A stretch of 64,000 nt of DNA from Ilex aquifolium (Eukaryota > Streptophyta > Magnoliopsida > Aquifoliales > Aquifoliaceae): the NCBI GenBank assembly GCA_951799425.1, contig OX637403.1, forward strand, positions 23,836,811-23,900,810, given 5' to 3'. Positions 1-12,401 of the stretch are shown in pieces; position 1 is the stretch's first letter, and the number at the start of each line of letters is the position of its first letter. The notes under the pieces were generated by a model, which did no database searches, had not been told where the DNA came from, and saw only the letters and a list, made by a program, of their open reading frames with translations. The position numbers and the translations under genes are program-made.

Positions 1-2480
1 GTTAACCTTCGATGGAGGCAGAATCGTCGAAGGTAGTGTCTATAAAAGGCATACAACAGAGAAGATGAATGATACATTGAAACCTCCACAAGACCCACGA
101 TTTAGGCATTTTTAGGAGTAGTTTTTAGATTAGTTTTAGGAAGCAATTACTGCTAAAATCAAGGTAGTTCAATGTACTGTGTGATTATCCTTCAAAATTC
201 ATCTAAGGAAGTCCTAAAAACAAGGCAATTGAATCCATCATAAACAATCGCCTGAAAGTTGTCTTTCGATGGAGTTTCCTCTGTCGATAACAACAGATTT
301 TGGTGCTACAATCTTTTTGCACGTCCAGTGAGACAACATTCCTAACTTGAATCAAGGAAAATAGTGAAAACAAGGAAACAAGATGAGATCCTGTTTGGCA
401 CTAACAAAACTGTGGAGATGACGTCAAATAATGGCAATCATGAAGCAAGTTCAAGTACCAATCCGTTGGAATCTGAAAACTCAAGGAGTGGCCAAGATAG
501 TCTGTAGATGCAAGAGTTTGTGCATAACTTAAAATTGGTATAACACAATCTCAATTCTGACATTAGGTAAGAATTAGTTAATGTCATGCACGAGTTAATG
601 AATGTCCAGAAACCAATGTCAAGACCCATTAATCAGAAATCAACCACTGTGGTTAGAAATCAAGTGGTGGAGGAAAAAAATATTGGTCATGTGATACTTC
701 CTGTAGAAAACCAAAGAGCACCACCAGTAGTTACTAACGAAAGATCAGGCCTATCATACCAAAATCATTTCATCATGGTGTTCAATGAAGAACTTGTTGA
801 AGTGTTTCCCAATTTCTTCCCAAGAAGGAATCCTAGGGGAAGAAATTGGCCAAAGATGGCCCCTAAATTTCCTAGAAGGGGTCATGAGAGGAATGTCATG
901 CCTCAAATGGAACCTATGGAGGAATTTAACGCAAGGGCGGGGGGAAACCCTTTGACCAAGTTGAACACAGTGAAGGCCATCCAAACATGGCTTTTAATAG
1001 GAACCAACCGGTAGAGATAATTCAAGACCTTTATGGCTCTGGCCTTAGGAAGACTGGAAGGTCTATGTTCAGAAAATCATACACACCATGGATTGACTAT
1101 GAAGAATTCCCAAGGGGGGAATAAGATTCCAGAATTTCATCTTTTCTCCAGCGAAGAGAATCAATTTATAATAAGAGTAATGCTATTTAGACCTAAAAAT
1201 TTGACCTAATTTGCTGACATAATGATGTGACTTCAGTGGAACTATTGGATCAACACCAAGTTCCAATGTTTGATGGAGCCCACAGTCAATCCAAAGGTCA
1301 TAGTGAATTAGGTCAGCAAATTAGGTCAGTAAATTAAGTCCCAATAACATTGCTCTTTTAATAAAACACATAGGTAGATTTACTTTCTAATGTGGGGAAG
1401 TTGGAAATAATGGGAATCTAAAATGAAATTATTCCCACAATCACTAACAAGAACAACATTTGCTTGGTTAAAAAATTTGTTTCTCAATTCAGTTCAAACA
1501 TGGCAAAAAATGGAAGAACAACTTAGTTCTTTAAGAATGAACCTGAAGTTTCAATGGCAGAGTTGTCGAGACTGAGACTGAGGTTGAATGAATTTGCAGA
1601 ATAGTACATCAATAGATTCAAGAAAGCGATAAACAAATGCTATGTTTATTTACCTAAAATAGAACTAGTAAAATTGGCCCAAAATGACTTACACTTTGAA
1701 TTAAGGAAGAAATTCGAATGAATAGAGTTCAGATATCTCTTTGAACTCTCAGCCAGAGCTACAAGATATGAAATGTTGCTTAAGGAAGAACAACAAAGGA
1801 AAAATAGTTCATTGGAGACTTATTTTCAAGACTTTGATGGAGAAGTTGAAATAAATGTGGCACAAATCATAGAAAAAACACCAATCATGTGTGATGCCTT
1901 AAAAAAGATCGAAGATCCGGTGGACGTGCCCTCCAGTCATCCTTTCAAAAAGGATACACCCCTAACCTCTAGGCAATACAAGCATTCATTTGATTTATTG
2001 ATGATTGATGCTCTTTTTGATGAGTTGATCAACCAAAAATTCATTGTCTTGTCTCAGGGACATAATATCCCAACAGAAAAAACAGAAAAGAAAAAGAATA
2101 CTGCAAATGACAAAATTCATTTAGACATTCAACTAAAAATTGCATCACTTTGAGAAATCGTGTGCAGAATTTAATGCAAAAAAAGATGCTTAATTATGCC
2201 ACAAAAAACGAAAAAACCATGAAGGTAGATAAAGATCCTTTCCCGAAAGAGGTGAATATTAATATGGTTTCTGTTATTTTGTAGGATGACAAGAAGATTG
2301 TCAGTTTGTTGGTTGGCAAAGAAAGAATTGTCCTTAAAATGAAAATATCAATTCATAGCAGGCTTGATCCTAGAGAAGAAGAGTAGCTGGTTATGTATTT
2401 TAGATGTGCGAAAGAAATAATCAAGTCAGATACAATACCATTGAATAATATAGTAAGAAAGTTCATTGATAAGGCACTCG
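1..2480 (+). mobile_element. Ty3/gypsy-type retrotransposon fragment (fossil)
   Basis: This is a decayed LTR-retrotransposon piece cut by the window edge. Bases 1 to about 295 look like the end of a 5' LTR, with a TATA-like TATAAAAGG near 42, followed by a TTTTGGTGC primer-site-like stretch. Translated pieces between about 590 and 2160 resemble the Gag region of plant Ty3/gypsy elements: an Asn/Pro/Arg-rich N-terminal part, then an RLRLNEFAE-like and INRFKKAINKC-like capsid region, then ELSARATRYE. It is clearly broken in many places and no pol part is present. A MITE sits inside it at 1174-1356. The right boundary is approximate: sequence homologous to the ankyrin upstream region begins near 2480. 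It is probably old. The family call rests on remembered similarity to plant gag proteins. Confidence 0.7.
1174..1356. mobile_element. MITE inside the retrotransposon fragment
   Basis: The ends are inverted: AGAGTAATGCTATTTAGAC on the left matches the reverse complement of the right end (AGAGCAATGTTATTGGGAC), with further subterminal repeats of GACCTAATTTGCTGAC. The flanks are AT-rich, so the target duplication cannot be read exactly. The interior resembles the MITE at 13854-14029 (shared stretch TAATGATGTGACTTCA), so both belong to one family. It carries no coding capacity. A hAT-like origin is possible from the size and ends but not proven. Confidence 0.6.
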
Positions 2481-3420
2481 AGTTCAACACCAAAGGTGAA
2501 GGAAGGTAGCTTTTGATAGAGGGATTGGTCATTGGTGGGTTAAAAATATGGAAGAAGATGCAAATTTTCCACCAGTGCAGCAACTAGGAAAGTTCGTTTC
2601 CTTTTCTTTTTCTTTTTTGTTATGAGTGACAATTATTCACCCAATTGGGAATTTGACATAAAATTCGTGGGTTTAAATTTAGTATTATATATGTCAGATG
2701 GTTAATGTTTGAAGAATAATAATGTTAAATTGATAAAAAGAAAAATCAAATGACGTAATATTGTTATAATAATATTATTGGTCTCACTTTTACATATATT
2801 AAATATAAAATTTGTCTATAATAATAATATCACATCATTTGATCATTGATTTTAAATTTATTTTTTAATAAATCTAGCATTACTCATGTTTGAACTTGCC
2901 ACACTTGTCAAGTCCATGAACCAATTTACATCAAATTACAAGACACGAAAATGACTTATAACACGATTTATATGCAATACAAATACAATAAAATGTGAAC
3001 TCGACCGGTGGTGAAGTGAAGAATATGATTTATAGTGGACACACTTTAAATACAAGTTTTATTTTGTCCTCTAATAAATAAAAATAATGTGATATATATA
3101 CGTTATTTATATTATATTTAATACTTAAAAATTCATTAAATATAAAAAAGGTCTGTTTACATATAAATAAAAAAAATTATTTTTTTCAAGGTGGGCCCAG
3201 GCCCCTCGTGGCCCTTCCTCCCTCAGCCACAGAACTCGACTATAAACAATTAGAAATAGATTAGATACAAATTTAATAAAATTTCACACCGACAAACTGC
3301 TTTAAAAAGGTGACAATAGGGGACTTATTTGCAACCCTTTTTTGGGGGTTTCACATCCAGGAAAGTTCTACTCCGTGCAGATTTATCAAAGTTCTACGTG
3401 CAGATTTATCAAAAGAATAA
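2480..3420 (-). repeat. inverted copy of the ankyrin-gene upstream region
   Basis: Read on the minus strand, this block matches three parts of the DNA upstream of the ankyrin gene: about 12420-12690, about 13790-14150 with the MITE removed, and the stretch about 14690-14900 next to the start codon. The segment around 2553-2625 (reverse complement containing CTGCACTGGTGGAAAATTTG) is the third copy of a sequence also found at 14240-14270 and 14810-14840. This copy lacks the solo LTR, the MITE and the tandem duplication found on the right, so it keeps an earlier arrangement. It has its own 226-bp insertion at 3006-3231. Confidence 0.75.
3006..3231. mobile_element. 226-bp insertion with 9-bp target duplication
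   Basis: The insertion is flanked by exact copies of GAACTCGAC at 2997-3005 and 3232-3240. The homologous DNA at about 12572-12580 has this 9-mer once on the opposite strand (GTCGAGTTC), which is the empty site. The right part is GC-rich (GGTGGGCCCAGGCCCC near 3190) and the left part is AT-rich. I see no inverted ends and no reading frame. A 9-bp duplication suggests a Mutator-like insertion, but a retroelement fragment is possible. Confidence 0.6.
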
Positions 3421-3741
3421 CTCCGACATAGTAGAGGGGTTACTAAAATATATGAGATTCACCCGTTTATTTATAAATTTATTATTAAATAGTATTATTA
3501 CGTGATAATAATAACTTGATATCACCATTATACCCAATATTTTTTTGGTAGATAAGATGGGCTTCATTGTCTTGTTTTCTGACAAACTTGAGCTCTAAAT
3601 GTCCTGGCCATCTAAATTAACTCGAGATGTTGAAATGGGACAACTGGACTTGGGGCCCAAGTGAATCATACGAGAATCTCTATGGTGGTTGGCATAAAGA
3701 GAAGCTAAACAAAGAAATTCAATAGGGTGGTTGAGAAATTC

Positions 3742-3963
3742 AAGAGATATCTCAAGTTGTAACATGGATAAATCGTAAATTCAGATGTTGTGAGTTTAAA
3801 TCTTAATAAACTATTGGAGTCAAGATATGAATTATTTATCTCTCGTGAATATCCTAGTCCCGGTGTGAATATCTTGCCTTTAACCGGATTGGGAAAATGA
3901 TTAGTCGAGGTGCACGTAAGTTAATCCGAACACTCCTGACCATTGAACCCAAGAAAAAAAAAA
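3742..3963 (+). mobile_element. tRNA-derived SINE, family A
   Basis: The element has an A-box-like start (TATCTCAAGTTGTAACATGG), a B-box-like GTGAGTTTAAATCTT, a body with TCTCTCGTGAATATCCTAG and TTAGTCGAGGTGCACGTAAG, and a poly(A) end. The same body recurs at 4290-4456, 8725-8880, 16100-16262, 36572-36789, 50574-50781 and 51820-51912. The full-length reference in this window is the copy at 50574-50781. The 5' end here is approximate. Confidence 0.6.
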
Positions 3964-4289
3964 TATTTACCAAAACAGGATAGTTGAGCACATTATGAAG
4001 GGTAGAACCACAAGTAATGGAAAATCAATGACTTTCTTGGCCCTTTTAATTTCCACATTTAAGCATGCAATTAATAATTATGTCAATTAGGGTATGAATT
4101 TAGTGGTATCGGTAGAATTAACAAGTAATGGGTTTTAGGATTTGAATCTCATTATCATCTCTTAGATTGTCGCGGATATTTATTCTTATAGTTCTTATAG
4201 ATCGTTTTATGCTGGTGAAGCTATGCCTAGGTTTTGAATTGGCTGAGCATTAAACAATTATTGATTGTTCTATTAAATAGATGAAGTTA

Positions 4290-4456
4290 TGTGCACCTTG
4301 ATTATTTACTTTTCGGTCCGTCAAAGGCAGACCATTCACGTCAGGAATAGGGTATTCATAAGGGATAAATCTCTCATAGTTTAACTCCAATGGGTTGACA
4401 AGATTCAAACTTATGATGTCTTAGTTTACAACTCGTTCTTATTATCACTTGAGCTA
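4290..4456 (-). mobile_element. SINE family A, minus strand, 3'-truncated
   Basis: The reverse complement shows the same body as the other family A copies (GAGAGATTTATC-like and GACGTGAATGGTCTGCC-like stretches) and an A-box-like TAGCTCAAGTGATAATAAG at its right edge. The poly(A) tail is missing, so the 3' end seems lost. Boundaries are approximate. Confidence 0.5.
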
Positions 4457-6343
4457 TTCTTAGGGTTAAAGTTACTAATGAGTTAAAAGTAGGAAGTTGA
4501 TCTCTAACAAATGAAAGATTCACGAGCAAAATTGCTGATGACTAGAACAAAAACTAACTAAAAGCAAGTAACAAAAATGTGACCCAGCAAAAAACAAATA
4601 TGTGAAGGAAAATTTTTTCTAACTCATACATTGATAAAATATCAAACTTAAAATATTTAACTTATCTTACTAAGAGCTAATGTTTTCTGAAATAATTCGA
4701 TTATGTTATGAATTTATTGTTCATGTATTGTACACTTGAGAACGTTAAATATTACTGGTTTTACTTCTGCTATATGTTATTTTGTTAAAAACCAAGACCT
4801 ACATGTTTTTATCAATTTTATATAACTTATCTAGGTTTGAGAGAATTTCTCAACTATACTTTCTCAATTTTTTCCCTATGTGCAAGAAGTAATTAGTGTT
4901 CCACATGAACAATACTGCATAGGTTTAAATTCATAAATTCCAAATGAATAATGATGTAAATACCACCTCTCTTATACCACTTGATGTGACACAATCAAAG
5001 TAATTAGATATTTAATAAACTCTGGAGGACCTACTAATCTAACGGTTTATGTTGAGGTGATGCATAAAAGTGATGTGTGTAACATTGTTAATTCCAAATA
5101 TTTCTGAAGTTTGAAAGAATATATTCTGACAAATGAATTTACAGGAAATTCAACTAATATTTTGGCGAAATAATAAAAAAACAAATGGCTCAGAACTCGA
5201 GAGAGTAATCGACACAAACTTAAACACTCTATAGCAAAAAAATAAAGAAACAAATAAATCTAAAATTCTTCTCCAAATATCCTGTCTCTTCTTTCTCCCT
5301 TACCTCTCTCTTAAAGTTCGGGTGACTAGTCCAAATCCAAAACTTGAAGAACTTATACATGAATTTGGTAAATATTATAGCTGCACTGCCTAGTGTGAAA
5401 CCAATCCAACGACAATATGCTAATAATTTTTTATATAGTATCATACATGTTTTTTAATTTAGTATGCCAAGAAAGAAAGGATTCAACCCTAAGTTATTTA
5501 GAACCTCAGTTTTGTTTTCGTATAGGTTTTCTAGGATCTAATTGCTTTCCTATCAAAATTTAAGTCATGAGAACCTTCTACTCCTATGCATTGGGATTAA
5601 CCCTAATTTTAATTTTAATTTTAATGCTCAATTTAATAGAAAAGATAGAATAAACGATAGATGAAAATATTATGAGGATAGACTTTTCATTTCATAATGA
5701 AAGAAAATCATTTTCTATCTTTTTTGTTTGGTACGAAGGGAGGAAAAATAATAGGTGTGAATTTTTTATTGTTTTATTTGATATGATGAATAAATAATTA
5801 AGAAATTGTTACCTTTGAATTACCAAAATTAACCTCATAAGATTAATGCAACATTTTTAAGAATTAAATCACTATCATGTTTTCTTTTTGGGCAAGTAAA
5901 ATCGCTATCATGTCGGCCCACCATTTCGGTATACTTTTTATCTAGAAAATGACAAAGCAAGTGGACTCACAATTATTTTTTTCCAAAACATGTGGTTGTA
6001 TCCTCTGCCACCTGGAGGGTATAATGATAAATTCATCAATTTTTGAACTAGTTTGTCCATTTTCCTCCCACTTTCCGCCATTATTTGGAGCGACACAAAT
6101 TGGTGGGCGGGTGGATGCATTTTTCAACCCCATTTTCCTTCCCTTTTATTTTGCCTTCTTCACCAAACTAAGAAAAACTTTCTTTTTGTATCCACCCAAT
6201 TTTTCACTCAACCAATCAGGTTATAAGAGTGTTTTTGGTTTGAATATTAGGTGGTGAGATTTAACCCGCCTTGGCTCTAGATACAAGGAGGTGGATTGGA
6301 TAGGATAGTCTAATGTTAATACTCAAACCAATAATATATAATA

Positions 6344-7852
6344 GGGTCACGTGCATACAATACTATGTGATGATGCACAAAATTGGTTTGCACACCACAG
6401 TCAAGTAATAGTATAAAATGCAGTAAAATAAGTAGAGAAAAATAAGACAAGGTTTATAGTGGTTCGGTCAACATGACCTACGTCCACTTTCAATGACTAA
6501 GTTCACCGGAAATTTTATTAATTCCGGTGTGTTGGGAGAGTAGAGAATTACAAGAGGGAAGAGAGATGAGCTTGATCTTTGTGAGATGCCCCCCAAGTGA
6601 TGGGGAAGCTTACAATTTATAGTCGTCTGTGTAGTAATTGAATGGGTAGTTTGACGGTCATAACGGATTGTAGCAACTTAATAGCTTTAAACAGCTTGGC
6701 GACCCCTCTTCTCCTTGGCGACCTCTCATCTCCTCAACCGGCAGGGGAGTGCTCTCCAAAGGTCTTGACCAAGTGATGAGAGAATGTTGACTTCCCCCAA
6801 ATGGCCCGGATGCTCCCTTAGTGGAGTAGCTCCCTAATGAGGTTGACCGGTCTGGACCACTTTGGGCCTGCTTGGTCTTCTAGAGCTTGGGCTCTTAAAT
6901 AGTTTTGGGCTTTCCACCCGAATTGGATTATTTGGGTCTGGCCCATCATTTGCCCCCCAATGCCTCATGTTCAATGAAATTTGGAGAAGACGGCATTCAC
7001 TTGATTTTGAATTCTGACCTGAGAAGACTTCTCTCCCGCTACGACCATGTTGCGCTACGACTGAATTTCGGGGATCGACCTGCCCAGACAGGTCGCGGGG
7101 ATCAACCTGCCCAGTCAGGTCGCGGGGGCTCGGGGGCAACGCCTCCGAAAGCTAAAAGATTTTTTGAATCACAAACCAAGACTCCTTCTTCATTCCTGAT
7201 ATATATTTTAGCTTTGTAGGGCGTCTCCAGCTACATAACCTCCTCTTTTATTTCCCCTTTTGAATTCTAGAAGAGCCATTGCTTTGAATTGGGCCTTTTT
7301 ATTTTCCCCTGATTTCAAGAAAACCCTGTAGTATAAGTAGAAGACCCTTCCTTCATTATGTTCCATCTTGAGTGAGGAGGAGAGCTTTATTCCCAAAATC
7401 CTTCAAGGGCTTCTTGAGTTGAGTGTTGTGCGAAACCATGTTGACTGGGGAAAATGATGCGCATCTTTTAGGGAATATTAATGGAGAGATTGAAGAGGTC
7501 GACATCGTGGAAGAAGAGACACGGCTGTCCGACGCCGAAGTGGGGGGCGCCGTTGGAGACCCAGCGTGAGGCGTTGGGCGCCGATGTGCTGGGCAGCGAC
7601 CCAATCCGTCAGGCGCCAAAAGACGCTGATTCAGGCGTGACGAGAGGAGGAAAAGGGGCCTTGGGCGTGCGGATTGCGGAGCCCACTGCACTGGGCGAGC
7701 AGACTGCGGAGCTCACTACGCGGGGCGAGCAGATTGTGAAGCCGACTGCACTGGGTGAGCAGGCGCTGGGTGCCGCTGCTGATTTGAAGGGTGCGGCACC
7801 TGCACAGGCCATCGGGCGAGCAGCCCAGGGTCACGTGCACACAATACTATGT
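6344..7852 (-). mobile_element. truncated LTR retrotransposon with ~24-bp flanking repeats (fossil)
   Basis: A full LTR (6368-6948, TGATGATGCA at one end and GCCCATCA at the other) is joined to about 880 bp of internal sequence ending near 7827. The LTR is homologous to those at 12722-13289 and 55182-55793. On the minus strand a purine run (TTGGGGGGCAAA) lies directly before the LTR, as expected for a polypurine tract, so this should be the 3' LTR of a minus-strand element. The conserved GACCGAACCAC near one end fits a U5 region. The other LTR is absent. The whole insert is bracketed by near-identical GGGTCACGTGCA(T/C)ACAATACTATG copies at 6344-6367 and 7829-7852. The interior at 7480-7827 is strikingly GC-rich and contains about three 30-bp tandem units near 7676-7765. 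No intact protein region is seen. Confidence 0.7.
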
Positions 7853-7914
7853 ACAAATAGAAAAAAGTAAAAGATAGACAGTTAGCAAACGTGAGAGATA
7901 GTCATAGGAGTAAC

Positions 7915-8114
7915 TCTTAGGTGTAGTCTAGTGGTCAAACTTTTTTTCTTATAAATAAAAGGTCTCTGATTTGATACTTTCATCACTCTCTAAAGGCTAA
8001 CTACAGTTGTTCCTTATAAGACATATTCTTACTAGTTCAAATTATGGTAGCTGACACAATGCTTGAGAGAGTAGTCGGTGTAAGTTTGAACATCCTATAG
8101 TAAACAAAAAAAAG
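7915..8114 (+). mobile_element. possible tRNA-derived SINE, second family
   Basis: The start resembles a tRNA promoter: GTAGTCTAGTGGTCAAAC as A box and GGTCTCTGATTTGATAC as B box, about 40 bp apart. It ends in AACATCCTATAGTAAAC followed by an A-run. A related 3' part (ACTCTATAGCAAAAAAATA) occurs near 5225. The body differs from family A. Exact ends were not resolved. Confidence 0.45.
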
Positions 8115-10707
8115 ATAGTCATGGGGTGTGAGAAGTTTTATTGTAATTGGAAAGTTAAAACGGTGTGCATTTTTGTATCTTAATTTTTAAATGGTCAAAT
8201 AAGTTTATACAAAGATAGAACAATATATTTCATTAATTGTACACTTTAAGTAACTTCTAAGTAACTGCTTAATGGAGGGAAATGACACCACAATCCCCTC
8301 TCTCTCTTTAAATTAGTAGTATAGATTTTTGGTTCGGTAAATTACAAAATTTTGAACCCTGCCCCAGGATAACATGTCATGTGCCACTGGAATGTGAAGT
8401 AAAACATCCATAAAATGAAAGCCCACTGAATTAAGGCCCTAAACAAGCTGATTTGAGCCTCCTTCACCGTCAGGCAGTCATGCAATAATAGACCACGTGG
8501 TAGCTTAGTTGGCTTCACTAAAGGGTCACCCGTCCTTCTTCAATGGTCATAAATTCGAATTTATTTGTGATAATTGTATTTATGAATAAGATATTGTTGG
8601 AAGAGTCGAATGTCTAACTTGTTCACGGTGGTACTGTGGTGAAGGGTTCGATCATCTCAAATCAATAACTATGACTCAAATTGAACATTTTATAATGAGT
8701 GAGAGCTTCAACGTAACGTCTTAGGGATGCCCTTGACCACGCTCACTTTCACTAATCTTCTCCCCCGTCCGATCAAAGACAAACAATCTATATCGATATT
8801 AAAATATTCATGAAAGATAAATTCCTCATAGTCAGGAATTGCCAAGATTCTGAGTTTAACAAAACCCAATATTATTAACTCCAAAAGGTAAAATTATTAT
8901 TTTTTAAGATCAACTTTAAAAAAAAAAAAAAAATTTGATACGATATCGAAAAAATAATAATAATTCAGTAACATAGAATTACTCTAATTTGAAACATTCT
9001 AATATACTCTTCTTCTAAAGAAAAAAGTTTTGAAAAATGGGTGTTTATAATAATAATTTAACTTAAGAAGAGTTAAATTTAGAACAAGTTTTAAATCACG
9101 AAGTCAGCACCTCGTCAACCCTTTTTTATTTTTCTAATTTCCTGAAAAGTCACATTTATTATGTGCTGTCATCTTCCAGACATATGCGTCATTGATGACA
9201 ATATACATTATATCTTATTGCAATGCCATCGTTTTCATAGGATATTTTATTTTGAAAAAAATTTATTTTTATTTATTTCAAAAAAACAATTAATATAAAA
9301 ATTTAATCAATTACATCCCTTGAATTTGAGTTTTATCTAATATTAAATCTCACAATTAATTCAATACCTGTAAATACATTACGTTCTTGATTAGATCTTC
9401 AAAATAGATTCTTATAATATTACTCTCTTATTTTTTTCATATGTTATGTGCAACGATTGAGTTTCATTATAGTGTCGAGATATATTTTTGATATTATATT
9501 TATAATTTTAATCTACTAAAAAATTAATATTTTATTATTTTTTAATTAATAATTATAAATTATCCATATATTTATCGAAAAGGATGTATCTAGAAGAAAA
9601 CATAGAGAGCCGATGAAAACTGTTTAGAGCGAGATTCACTAATTCGTCCACCACGTATCTTTCTCAATGGAACATTCATCTAATATTAAAGTTACGGAAT
9701 TGAATTCTTAACGTATAAAAATATAATAATAATTAAAAAAAAATTAATTTTTATTTATATTGATCGATAGTATAAAATTTATACCAAAAAAATTTTTCTG
9801 CTTAAAACATCAATTTTTTGCATGACTCCCAATGACAAATAATTCAATCAATAGACTCTATAATATCAGACGATCGTACTAATCTATACATATCTCTCTC
9901 TTATTCAAGATCAGCCCAATCATTAAACCAATAGAACCTGGGTTTTAAGTTCCACTTTAAGTAAGGCTCCATAATTTATAGGTTGTAGTAATAGTCCAAA
10001 CAAAAAATCTTAATCCTTTAAGAAATAGGCCTCATAAACAATTGAGATTTAAGCCCAATCAAAAATTTTAATTTGAATAATTGAGGTTATTAATTCATCC
10101 CATTAAACTAAAAAGCCTAAAAATTTTATATTTGAAAAAAAAAAAAGCCAACAGTAAAACTAAAGCTACAGAAAAATTAAGTCTTCACCCCGAAAAAATG
10201 TCAAGTTCAAATTTACTATCATAATTTTTCAATCATTTTCTCCCCCCCCCCCTCTCTCTCTTTCTTGTCATCAAGTTCAAATATGGTAACAAAAACTTAA
10301 ATATAAAACTTAATTAATATTTTTAAATTTTAAATTAATTAAATTTATTTTTAATACAATAAATGATCTCATTTATTATTTCTACTTTAGGCCCCAAAAT
10401 GTATCGAGCTGTCATGCTCTTATTTTCTCTCTATTCACTTGGATTTTAAATTACATAATTAAAAAAGAAGTAAAAAAATTACTATTTAAAATACAAAAGT
10501 TATACGATCAAAACTCAATTTTTAGTATTATAGAGTGACTTTAGGTACAAATTATTGTTAGTTTTGTCATATAAATTTTGTACAAAAGTATTTATTATTA
10601 ATAGGGTAGATCGTTTCAATCATATATTTTTTAAATTCATTACTACAAAATAAAGCTCAAATCACACAATCACTCGCTAGTCATATGAATAGATTAGGTA
10701 TGTGAAC
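8115..10707. other. intergenic, AT-rich, no gene seen
   Basis: I find no supportable coding region. A tRNA-like SINE head (GTGGTAGCTTAGTTGGCTTC) lies near 8497-8516, and a minus-strand SINE family A copy occupies about 8725-8880. The remainder is AT-rich with homopolymer runs, including a C-run at about 10243-10252. Confidence 0.5.
8725..8880 (-). mobile_element. SINE family A, minus strand, partial
   Basis: The reverse complement carries the family A body: a TCATGAATATTTTAAT-like stretch and a tRNA-like part matching CTCAGAATCTTGGC. No clean poly(A) end is visible. Boundaries are approximate. Confidence 0.45.
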
Positions 10708-10710
10708 TTA

Positions 10711-11182
10711 CAGTCCGTTTGGTAGGATAGAAAAATAGAAAGATAAAAAGTGGGAGTGAAATACTTTCCATCTTTCAAGGAAGGAATTATTTTTTCCCTC
10801 TTTTGTGTTTCGTAAGAGGGATGAAAAGTATAAATAATTAATTTTTTTTGCATTTGATAAAATAAAAAAATATTTTTATATTTTATAGTTTGTCATAATA
10901 TCTATATATGAAATTAATGTATACAAAATATATAATTAATAAATATGATATATGTATATATCAAATGATATATAGACAAATAACATACATTTTAACACAC
11001 ATAATTAACATTCCATCCGTTTTTCCTCCCAATTTTGAAAGGATTGATTTTGATAAGTTGGAAAGAAAGTTAATCCATTCACTTTTCTATCATTACTATT
11101 TTTCTTCTTTACTAAACATGATATTTTATTAATTATTCTAATTTTCTATTCTCCTATTTGTTTTATCGCATCAAACGAAACC
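10711..11182. mobile_element. PIF/Harbinger-like MITE (472 bp)
   Basis: The ends are CAGTCCGTTTGGTAGG and, inverted, GGTTTCGTTTGATGCG. The element is flanked by TTA at 10708-10710 and 11183-11185. The interior (ATGAAATTAATGTATAC, then GATATATAGACAAATAA, then TTAATCCATTCACTTTTC) matches the interior of the MITE at 47154-47804, so both are one family. A 3-bp TTA/TAA duplication with imperfect inverted ends is typical of PIF/Harbinger MITEs. It has no coding capacity. Confidence 0.7.
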
Positions 11183-11431
11183 TTAGAGTTTTGTTTGACA
11201 AATAAACAAACCCGTGCGGGTTACTTGTACAACTTTAATTTTCATAGAAGCTAGCCAAGTAATTTCCAACATATACTAGTATTGTCCAAACAACAAACTT
11301 TTTGTCAGTACATATTGGGATGACCCACTACCTTCACACAAATAACCTTTTGAAATAAAGTCGTCCTTATCTACCGACAACTACCCAATATTTCCAACGG
11401 TGTCATCCTTCTTCTCTATAGAAACCCCTTA

Positions 11432-12401
11432 GGGTCCGTTTGGTTAGAAAGAAAAAGATGATAGAAAGTGAAAGTGATAGAAAGTGAAGTGAAAGAAAAA
11501 AAAGTGAAAAAATATATATTTTCTTGTATGTGTTTGATTAGGATGAAAATTTTGTAAGAAAGTTTTAAGAAAATTTCATTCTGTAGTTTGGAAAATAAGA
11601 AAGTTACAAGAAATTTTATTTAATTGTCTGAATTACCCTTATGTATAATTATTCAAAAGTGGCTCTACCCATATGGCTACAGAACATGAAATTGACAATA
11701 ATTTATCTCTCTGTTGCTTTCACATAAATTATTTTGCATTGCAAATTAATTTATGATCCTTTATTTTTTTTCAAGTTAAAATTCAGCTCACCAAGCTTAT
11801 AACACTACGTTTGTTAAAGAAAATAGATTTATATATTTTCATGTAAGAAAAGAAAGTAAAAGAAAATATATTTTCATGTATGCATTTGGTTAGCATGAAA
11901 AACTTCTAAGAAAATTTTAAAACAATTTCATTTCATTGTTTAAAAGAAAAGGAAAGTTAGAAGAAATTTTTTTTAATTGTCTAAATTATCCTTAATTATT
12001 TTAACTCGGTTTAAAGAAGAAAAAAATATTTTTTATTATTCAAATTTTTTTAAAATTGGCTTCTAACCTAAATCAGGGACAAGAATTGACTCGAATCCTG
12101 ATCTGTAGACCAAATTATATGGTTAGCCTAATTTGTACATTTTTAAAAAAAATTAATAACTAATTGAATACTTTAAGAAAAATAAGGGTAAAATGGGAAG
12201 TTAGTTATTGAACACAACTTTCTTGCTTTTTCTTGTGTTTTTTGCAAGAAAAAAAAGTTAGTTAGATGTGAGAAAATCTAAGCATGGAAGAAAATTATTT
12301 TTTCTATCATTTTCTATTTCATGCTAAACAAACACATGTAAAATTTTAAAATTTTCTCTTTCTTGCATTTTCTAGCATTGTCTTGCTAAACAAACGGACC
12401 C
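11432..12401. mobile_element. PIF/Harbinger-like MITE with internal duplication (970 bp)
   Basis: GGGTCCGTTTGGTTAG on the left faces CTAAACAAACGGACCC on the right, and TTA flanks both sides (11429-11431 and 12402-12404). Part of the left half (TTTTCATGTATGCATTTGGTTAGCATG-like sequence) is repeated near 11805-12000 inside the element. This suggests an internal duplication or a second copy nested in the first. No protein is encoded. Confidence 0.75.

Larger units (their letters stand above)
3421..6343. other. intergenic, AT-rich, SINE debris only
   Basis: I see no gene here. The stretch holds two SINE copies (3742-3963 and 4290-4456). Around 5640-6230 there is AT-rich sequence with TTTGTTTGGTACGAAGG-type text like the ends of the MITE family at 10711 and 47154, but I could not fix both ends of an element. 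The short open frames near 5950-6250 are uninterrupted by chance and have no recognisable product. Confidence 0.5.

Noticed and set aside
7481-7870. GC-rich open frame of 129 codons
   Set aside because: It lies in the interior of a truncated LTR element and is built on 30-bp tandem repeats. It is not a host gene.
8490-8600. A functional tRNA gene
   Set aside because: A- and B-box-like stretches are present, but no cloverleaf with a proper acceptor stem can be drawn. It looks like a SINE head.
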